A stretch of 64,000 bases of DNA, from positions 3,162,001 through 3,226,000 of the forward strand of contig NZ_CP017580.1 in the NCBI RefSeq assembly GCF_001806325.1, written 5' to 3'. The DNA comes from Curtobacterium sp. BH-2-1-1 (GTDB lineage: Bacteria; Actinomycetota; Actinomycetes; Actinomycetales; Microbacteriaceae). The first letter of the stretch is position 1. Each line of letters begins with the position of its first letter. Under the pieces are notes generated by a model. That model worked only from the letters and a program-made list of their open reading frames with translations, searched no databases and was not told the origin of the DNA. Shown here in pieces: positions 58,638 through 64,000 of this stretch. The translations under genes and the position numbers were made by a program.

Positions 58638-59209
58638 CGGACTCCTGTCGTGGTCGGTCGGAGGACGTACTCGAACGTGGCTCGTGCGCGCTCGGGGTCC
58701 GGCGTCTGGCCGGAGATGAGGTCGGCGTACGTGAAGGACTCGGAGATCCGGACGAGCAGCCGGGCGAGCTCCTCGGCGGAGAGTGGCGTCGGGTCGAACG
58801 CACCGGCGACGCGTTGCTCCTCGACGAGGGCGGTGACCCGGCCGACGAACCGGCTCTGCACGTCGCTCTCGGTGGTGGTCAGCAGACGGAGTGCCCGTGC
58901 GGGCTCGCGGGTGAGGAAGGACCGGAAGTAGGGCGCGTCGATCAGGTCCGCCGTGAACCGGTCGAGCACGTCGATGATGCGCGGGGCTCCGGCGGGAGCA
59001 GCCGCGGCGGCGGCCGCGTCGAACGTCGGCACGGCGAGGGACCAGAGGACCTCGGACAGCAACCGGTCACGGTTGCCCACCCACCGGAACAGCGACGTGC
59101 GGTCCACGCCGAGCGAGGTGGCGAGCGCGCCCATGTCGATGCGTGAGCCGGCGATGAAGGTGTGTCGCGCCTCCCGGAACGCGCGCAGCGCAGAATCCGA
59201 TGTGTACAC
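58634..59209 (-). CDS. TetR-family regulator (QsdR-like C-terminal domain)
   Basis: The start is GTG 59209 with a good GGGAGGAG. The 191-aa product has an N-terminal HTH (MGALATSLGVDRTSLFRWVG) and a TetR_C-type ligand domain. It is divergent from the acyl-CoA dehydrogenase with only 46 bp between, and translationally coupled to the thioesterase. It probably represses both transcripts until an acyl-CoA or acid is present. Confidence 0.88.
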   Translation of the reverse strand: MYTSDSALRAFREARHTFIAGSRIDMGALATSLGVDRTSLFRWVGNRDRLLSEVLWSLAVPTFDAAAAAAAPAGAPRIIDVLDRFTADLIDAPYFRSFLTREPARALRLLTTTESDVQSRFVGRVTALVEEQRVAGAFDPTPLSAEELARLLVRISESFTYADLISGQTPDPERARATFEYVLRPTTTGVR

Positions 59210-59255
59210 GCGCTCCTCCCTTGCAACGTTTCGCAGAATGATGCACGATCAGTGT

Positions 59256-60449
59256 ATGTCACTGACGACGGCCATCCCCGTGCTCCTCGAGTCCGACTTC
59301 TACCGGTTCCAGGAGGGGTTGACCGACCAGGAGCGCGAGTCACTCGGACGGCTGCGCACGTACCTCGAGTCCGACGTGCGCCCGATCGCGGACGAGTACT
59401 GGGCGCGCGCCGAGTTCCCGATGCAGGTGATCACGCCGCTGTCCGAGCTCGGCATGTACGGGCCGGGCATCCCGCTCGTCCGGCAGTTCGAGAACTCGGC
59501 CGTCTACCGCGGGTGGGCGGCGCTCGAGCTCGGGCGTGTGGACGCCAGCGTCGCGACGTTCATCGGGGTGCAGTCCGGGCTGGCGATGAACTCGATCGCG
59601 GTGGCCGGCAGTGACGAGCAGCAGCAGGAGTGGTTGCCGCGGATGGCCTCCGGCGAGCTCGTCGGGGCGTTCGGGCTGACCGAGCCGCTGTCCGGCAGCG
59701 ACTCCGCTCGGGGGCTCCGTACGACGGCCCGGCGCGAGGGCGACACGTGGGTGCTCGACGGCGAGAAGCGCTGGATCGGCAATGCGACCTTCGCGGACGT
59801 CGTCGTGATCTGGGCGAAGGACGTCGCCGATGGTCAGGTGAAGGGCTTCCTCGTCACGACGGACACGCCGGGGTTCACGGCGACGAAGATCGAGGACAAG
59901 ATCGCACTCCGCGGGGTGCAGAACGCCGACATCGTCATGACCGGCGTCCGGGTGCCGGAGTCGCGCCGGCTGCAGCACGCCGACTCGTTCCGCGCGACCG
60001 CCGAAGTGCTCCGCCTGACCCGCACCGAGGTGGCGTGGCAGGCGATCGGCATCGCGGTCGGCGCCTACGAGGCCGCGCTCGACTACGCCCGCTCCCGCGT
60101 GCAGTTCGGCAAGCCGATCGCAGCGCACCAGATGGTGCAGGACCTGCTCGTGAAGTCCCTCGCGAACATCACCGCGTCGATCGCACTGTGCACGCAGGCG
60201 TCGGCGATGCAGGACGCCGGCACCGGTGCCGACGAGCACTCGGCGATGGCGAAGGCGTTCGCGACGGCGAAGATGCGCGAGACCGTGGGGTGGTGCCGCG
60301 AGGTGCAGGGCGGGAACGGGATCGTGCTCCAGAAGGGTGTTGCGCGGTTCTTCGCCGACGCCGAGGCGATCTACTCGTACGAGGGGACGCGCGAGGTGAA
60401 CACGCTCATCGTGGGGCGGGCGATCACGGGGCAGGCTGCGTTCGTCTGA
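59256..60449 (+). CDS. acyl-CoA dehydrogenase (glutaryl-CoA dehydrogenase-like)
   Basis: The 397-aa FAD enzyme starts at ATG 59256. It has GAFGLTEPLSGSDSARGLRT, the FAD/substrate region DGEKRWIGNATFADVVVIWA, REVQGGNGIVLQKGVARFF and a YEGTREVNTLIVGRAITG end holding the catalytic Glu, all as in GCDH-type enzymes. It probably works on a dicarboxylyl or short acyl-CoA. Regulated with the TetR and thioesterase pair. Confidence 0.93.
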   Translation: MSLTTAIPVLLESDFYRFQEGLTDQERESLGRLRTYLESDVRPIADEYWARAEFPMQVITPLSELGMYGPGIPLVRQFENSAVYRGWAALELGRVDASVATFIGVQSGLAMNSIAVAGSDEQQQEWLPRMASGELVGAFGLTEPLSGSDSARGLRTTARREGDTWVLDGEKRWIGNATFADVVVIWAKDVADGQVKGFLVTTDTPGFTATKIEDKIALRGVQNADIVMTGVRVPESRRLQHADSFRATAEVLRLTRTEVAWQAIGIAVGAYEAALDYARSRVQFGKPIAAHQMVQDLLVKSLANITASIALCTQASAMQDAGTGADEHSAMAKAFATAKMRETVGWCREVQGGNGIVLQKGVARFFADAEAIYSYEGTREVNTLIVGRAITGQAAFV

Positions 60450-60552
60450 GGGCCGGTCCGGGCGGGGCTGGGCCGGGCCGCAGCGGGGGAAGCGTTCGGG
60501 TGCCGCTGCGGAACGACACGATCGTTGTCGTGCGACAGCGGACGTGTCGCTG

Positions 60553-60696
60553 GTTGCGCGTGCAACGGTTGCGGGCGCGCGAGTGCGACATCGCCGAGGT
60601 CGTACGACAGCGACGATGTCGTTCGTTGCGCGTGCAACGGTTGCGGGCGCGCGGGTGCGACATCGCCGAGGTCGTACGACAGCGACGATGTCGTTC
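60553..60696. repeat. two tandem 72-bp repeats (71 of 72 identical), partial third upstream
   Basis: Units 60553-60624 and 60625-60696 each begin GTTGCGCGTGCAAC (a short palindrome) and end with a CGACATCG...CGATGTCG inverted repeat. A partial, diverged unit precedes them (about 60513-60552). They fill the gap between convergent genes. The frame is open through them on both strands only because the unit length is a multiple of 3. Confidence 0.85.
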
Positions 60697-60738
60697 CGGC
60701 TCGGCGCCCTCCCACTGACGCCGCGCGCCAGGGCCCCG

Positions 60739-62850
60739 CTACCCGAGCAACTCCGGCCGCCGCCACTCGCCCCCGAGCACGTGCTGCTCGAGGAACGCGA
60801 ACACCGTCTCGTACCAGACCACCGAGTGTTGTGGCTTGAGCACCCAGTGGTTCTCGTCCGGGAAGTACAGGAACCGGTGCGGCATCGTCCCGTCGTCCGC
60901 CGCGTGGTGCTCCGCCAACTCCGACCAGAGACGCAGCCCCTCGCCGATCGGCACCCGGTAGTCCTTGTCGCCGTGGATCACGAGCATCGGTGACGTGATG
61001 TCCGCGACGAACCGGTGCGGGTCGTTCTCGTGCAGCCCGGTCTCGTCGAAGATCGACTGCCAGTACTGCGACATGTCCGTCGTGCCGTTGAACTGGTCGA
61101 GCGCCCAGAGGCTGGCGTGCGTGACGATCGCCCGGAACCGGTCGGTGTGCCCGGCGACCCAGTTCGCCATGTAGCCGCCGAAGGACCCGCCCATCGCGGC
61201 CGTCCGGGTCTCGTCGACGTCGTCACGGGCGACGACCACGTCGGTGATCGCCATGAGGTCGGTGAACGGCGCCTGCCCCCACGCGTTCCAGCCGCGGTTG
61301 ATGAAGTCGAGTCCGTACCCGGTGGACAGTGCGGGGTCCGGCAGCAGCACGGCGTACCCGCGGGCTGCGGCGAGCTGCGGGTTCCACCGCCAGGACCACT
61401 GGTTCCACGAGTTGAGCGGACCGCCGTGGATCCAGAGCAGCAGCGGGTGCGGGGCGGTGCCGGCGTCGTCGTTCGGCAGGAGGAGCCAGCCGCGGACGCG
61501 GGAGCCGTCGGCCGCGGTCGTCTCGACCTCTTCGAGGTGGCCGGGCACCTCGGGCAGCTGCGCCGGGGTCGCCAGGGTCGTCACGGTGCCGTCGGCCTCG
61601 ATCCGGACGGGGTGCAGCGGCGCGGCCCAGGAGGCACGGAGCGCCACCACGGTCCCGCTCACCGCCGCCACGCGCAGGCTCGAGTACGCCCAGTCGTCGT
61701 GGGTGAGCTGTTCGACGGCGCCGCCGTCGAGCGGGAGCCGGAACACCGGCGCGCGACCGTCGTGGTCCGCCGTCGCCAGGAGCGCACCGTCGTCGCGCGC
61801 GAACACGAGCTCGTTCGGCCAACGGTCCCACTCGACCGCGATACGCCGCGCGTCGGACAGCGCGGACCCCTCGAGCCGGGCGACCCAGATCTCCTGCTCG
61901 GTCGCACCGCGGGGTGTGAACCGCTCGGTCCGGACCCACGCCAGCGTCCGGCCGTCGTGGCTGATCGTCGGCATCTCGTGGTCGACATCGGGGTCGTCGA
62001 GCAGCACGGTGCGCGTGCCCGTCGCGACGTCGAACGCGACGATCGTCGAACGGGACCCGCGGGCTTCCTGCACGCCGACCGTGGTCACGACGACCGAGCC
62101 GTCCGGCGTGACGACCCCGTCGACGTGTTCGAGCGAGCGGCCCGGAGCGGGGGTGAGGTCGGTGAGCACGGGGAGGTGCGTCGGGTAGGACGGCCCGGCC
62201 TCGTCATCGGAGGGATCGGCGGCGGTCGCTGACGGTGTGGTCGCCTTCTCCTGCAGCGTCCCGAGGTCGAGCGTCAGCACGTGCGTCTCGTCGGGGCCGA
62301 GGTCGTGGTCCCAGAACCGGACCGGGTACGTCTCGTGCAGGATCGCCTGCACCTTCCGGTCCTTCCGGCGTCCGCGCAGCTCAGCGTCGGCGGCGACCAC
62401 GCCGGTCCGGTCCGTGCCGGCACCCGGCAGCAGCCCGGCCGTGACCGCGACCGTGTCCGTGTGCGATGCGGCGCCGAGGACCCCACCGACCCCGCCCGCG
62501 AGCTTCGTGACCGGACGTGCCTCACCACCGGCGGCGGGCAGGACCCAGAGCTGCGCGGCGTCGCTGTCCTTGTCGCCGTCGCCGTCTGGGCGGCCGGAGA
62601 CGAACAGCAGGTCACCGGTGCGCGTGAACGAGACGCCGCCTTCGCCCTTGGCCGAGCGCGTCAAGCGCACCGGAGCGGCCGCAGCGTCGGAGGTTCCGGG
62701 GACCGCCCAGACCGACCGCCGGTAGCCCGTGCCGTCGGCGTCGAGCACGCTGACGGTCAGCGCGACCCGGGAGCCGTCCGGACTCACCGCGATCCCGTCC
62801 ACGCGGGGGAGGGCTGTGTACTGGTCGAGGTCCGAGAACGGCGTCGTCAT
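60739..62850 (-). CDS. S9-family (prolyl oligopeptidase-type) peptidase
   Basis: The 703-aa enzyme has an N-terminal beta-propeller (residues about 1-440) and a C-terminal alpha/beta hydrolase. The nucleophile is S556 in MGGSFGGYMANW, the Asp is in HGDKDYRVP, the His in PDENHWVLKP, and LLLWIHGGPLNSWNQW forms the oxyanion side. It is cytosolic, with no signal. It resembles acylaminoacyl peptidases that clear short or modified peptides. Confidence 0.93.
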   Translation of the reverse strand: MTTPFSDLDQYTALPRVDGIAVSPDGSRVALTVSVLDADGTGYRRSVWAVPGTSDAAAAPVRLTRSAKGEGGVSFTRTGDLLFVSGRPDGDGDKDSDAAQLWVLPAAGGEARPVTKLAGGVGGVLGAASHTDTVAVTAGLLPGAGTDRTGVVAADAELRGRRKDRKVQAILHETYPVRFWDHDLGPDETHVLTLDLGTLQEKATTPSATAADPSDDEAGPSYPTHLPVLTDLTPAPGRSLEHVDGVVTPDGSVVVTTVGVQEARGSRSTIVAFDVATGTRTVLLDDPDVDHEMPTISHDGRTLAWVRTERFTPRGATEQEIWVARLEGSALSDARRIAVEWDRWPNELVFARDDGALLATADHDGRAPVFRLPLDGGAVEQLTHDDWAYSSLRVAAVSGTVVALRASWAAPLHPVRIEADGTVTTLATPAQLPEVPGHLEEVETTAADGSRVRGWLLLPNDDAGTAPHPLLLWIHGGPLNSWNQWSWRWNPQLAAARGYAVLLPDPALSTGYGLDFINRGWNAWGQAPFTDLMAITDVVVARDDVDETRTAAMGGSFGGYMANWVAGHTDRFRAIVTHASLWALDQFNGTTDMSQYWQSIFDETGLHENDPHRFVADITSPMLVIHGDKDYRVPIGEGLRLWSELAEHHAADDGTMPHRFLYFPDENHWVLKPQHSVVWYETVFAFLEQHVLGGEWRRPELLG

Positions 62851-62910
62851 GCATCCACGGTAGCGGCGCTCCCGGGACCCGACACGGTCACTCGGCGGTC
62901 TGTGGAGAAC

Positions 62911-63783
62911 TCACGCCCAGAACGCGGCGATGCCCTCGGCCACGGCAGCGCCCTGCGTCCGTCCGGCATCGGCGGCGGGTGCCTGAGTCGACAGCGAGAG
63001 CGAGTTCGTGCCGAAGGCCTGCTGCGAGGTGCTGTCCGCGACGACGACCTCGACCGAGCTGCCGGCCGCCCGGAGCCCCTCGACCGCGACGTCGAGCCAC
63101 GGCCCGAGCGGCGACGGCCCCTCGGGACCGCACGCGATCACGAGGACGCGTTCGTACCCGGCGGCGACGTCGGCGTTCGTGGCGGAGCGCATGCCCCCGT
63201 CGACGTAGGGACGGCCCTCGATCCCGACCGGCGACCAGACGAGCGGCACCGAGCAGCTCGCGGCGACGGCGCGGGGGAGCGGCACGGCGTCGGTCGCGGT
63301 GAGCACGCGGAAGGTGCCGTCGGTCGCGTCGATCGCGGTGAGGGCGAGCGGCTTCGCCGGCCACTCCGTCGACGGGAGGGTCTCGGTGAAGGTGGCCGTG
63401 CGCTCGTCGTCGGTCTGCCCGTCCGTGGTGCGCTGGGCGAGGAGGCCCAGCCGGGCGCGGGCGTCCTGGTCGGACGAGGCTCCCTCGAGCACGGCGCCGA
63501 TGCGCTGCTGGAAGTCCTCGCCGTCGATGGGGACGGGCTCCTCGTAGGTCGTCGGGACGGCTGCGTGCTGCTGGTCGTACGCCTGCTGCACCGCGCCGTA
63601 CCGGACGAAGGTGCCGACGACGCTGCCGGCGCTGGACCCGACGACGAGGTCCGCGGCGTCGAGGTCCACCCCGGCGTCCTGCAGGGCGGACAGCACCCCG
63701 AGTTCCCAGGCGATGCCGGCGACGCCACCACCGCCGAGGACGAGTGCTCTGGTTCCGGGCGCAGGCGTGGAGACGTCGGTCAT
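62911..63783 (-). CDS. patatin-like phospholipase
   Basis: The 290-aa protein has the oxyanion loop ALVLGGGGVAGIAWE, the nucleophile elbow GSSAGS (S51) and YVDGGM for the catalytic Asp (about 200), in family order. It is a lipid acyl hydrolase without a signal peptide. The start is ATG 63783. Its stop is 60 bp from the S9 peptidase start, so the two may be co-transcribed. Confidence 0.92.
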   Translation of the reverse strand: MTDVSTPAPGTRALVLGGGGVAGIAWELGVLSALQDAGVDLDAADLVVGSSAGSVVGTFVRYGAVQQAYDQQHAAVPTTYEEPVPIDGEDFQQRIGAVLEGASSDQDARARLGLLAQRTTDGQTDDERTATFTETLPSTEWPAKPLALTAIDATDGTFRVLTATDAVPLPRAVAASCSVPLVWSPVGIEGRPYVDGGMRSATNADVAAGYERVLVIACGPEGPSPLGPWLDVAVEGLRAAGSSVEVVVADSTSQQAFGTNSLSLSTQAPAADAGRTQGAAVAEGIAAFWA

Positions 63784-63878
63784 GCGCCTTGCTTACCAGG
63801 TGCAGACGACGCGCAGGGGCGCGCAACGCGACCTGTGGAGAGCGACCGGGCGCGGCACCGGTCGTGCGCACGGGAGGA

Positions 63879-63914
63879 CGGGAGGCGCGGTGCGGGCCCG
63901 CACCGCGCCTCCCG
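63879..63914 (-). terminator. 36-bp perfect palindrome, family B copy 2
   Basis: CGGGAGGCGCGGTGC arms around GGGCCC, identical arms to 50737-50772. It sits 22 bp after the stop at 63936, so it ends that transcript. Confidence 0.75.
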
Positions 63915-63935
63915 ACCCGTGGTGGGTGCGCTGGG

Positions 63936-64000
63936 TCAGACGCCCGCGGTCGAGCGGATCCAGCTGGCGGACTGGGTGAGGACGGCGTAGTTCGAACCGG
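63936..64000 (-). CDS. C-terminal end of a probable trypsin-like serine protease (5' end outside window)
   Basis: The last residues, SNYAVLTQSASWIRSTAGV, followed by a stop, resemble the closing helix of trypsin-like proteases (...SWI). Only about 20 residues are visible, so the assignment is tentative. Confidence 0.4.
   Translation of the reverse strand, partial: GSNYAVLTQSASWIRSTAGV

Noticed and set aside
60553..60696. CRISPR array
   Set aside because: Units are directly joined 72-bp repeats without unique spacers.
1..64000. tRNA or rRNA genes
   Set aside because: Read on both strands for cloverleaf or conserved rRNA patches; none seen. A covariance-model search would be decisive.

Overview
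The window is 64 kb of a very GC-rich, Gram-positive actinobacterial chromosome. Three features suggest the family Microbacteriaceae (Curtobacterium or a close relative), though this is inferred from gene content and not proven. It has an MshA-like (mycothiol-type) glycosyltransferase, LAYTG cell-wall sorting signals, and many genes with a -10 box 6-7 nt before the start codon (leaderless pattern). No rRNA, tRNA or CRISPR array was seen.

Layout. 1-1343: end of an ABC export operon. 1404-12383: accessory region with clearly lower GC; hand-counted 60-base lines give 43-57% against 77% in a core line. It holds a 5'-eroded small gene, a UvrD-type helicase that has lost most of an N-terminal NERD domain, a TIR-like (CAP12/DUF2321-type) protein, a frameshifted McrB-like remnant, and a compact divergent cluster. 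The cluster is a C5-cytosine methyltransferase facing a four-gene operon: a 283-aa unknown protein, a ParB-like protein, an SNF2/DEAH helicase, and a DUF3883 protein with a D...ExK nuclease-like motif. It looks like a multi-gene restriction or anti-phage system that I cannot match to a named type.

12613-15975: MurNAc uptake and catabolism (RpiR regulator, MurQ, MurP). 16114-17797: a non-catalytic Nudix (NrtR-type) regulator divergent from an ADP-ribosylglycohydrolase, with two matching 22-bp operators between them. 17897-43528: mostly housekeeping and stress genes. These include a thioredoxin/DUF4395 pair, a TMEM175-type channel, a TM0106 nuclease-helicase, GPP34, an SDR, an HNH nuclease, an AKR, a SWIM-SNF2 helicase, a BLUF photoreceptor, two APC permeases, a uracil-DNA glycosylase, an MshA-like glycosyltransferase and a G5-domain protein. 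43574-45874: a split NHEJ module (LigD-type polymerase and a separate ATP ligase) enclosing a 47-aa gene behind an operator-bearing promoter. 45995-52691: an MBL-fold enzyme, an azoreductase and three exported Ig-like surface proteins, two with LAYTG anchors. 52901-57343: a LysR regulator divergent from PutA. 57582-64000: a VOC protein, a 49-aa gene, a TetR/thioesterase pair divergent from an acyl-CoA dehydrogenase, an S9 peptidase, a patatin and the end of a probable serine protease.

Intergenic DNA is rich in palindromes. They include related 63-bp hairpins at 47094 and 57409, matching 36-bp perfect palindromes at 50737 and 63879, a 20-nt repeat present three times, and a tandem 72-bp repeat at 60553.
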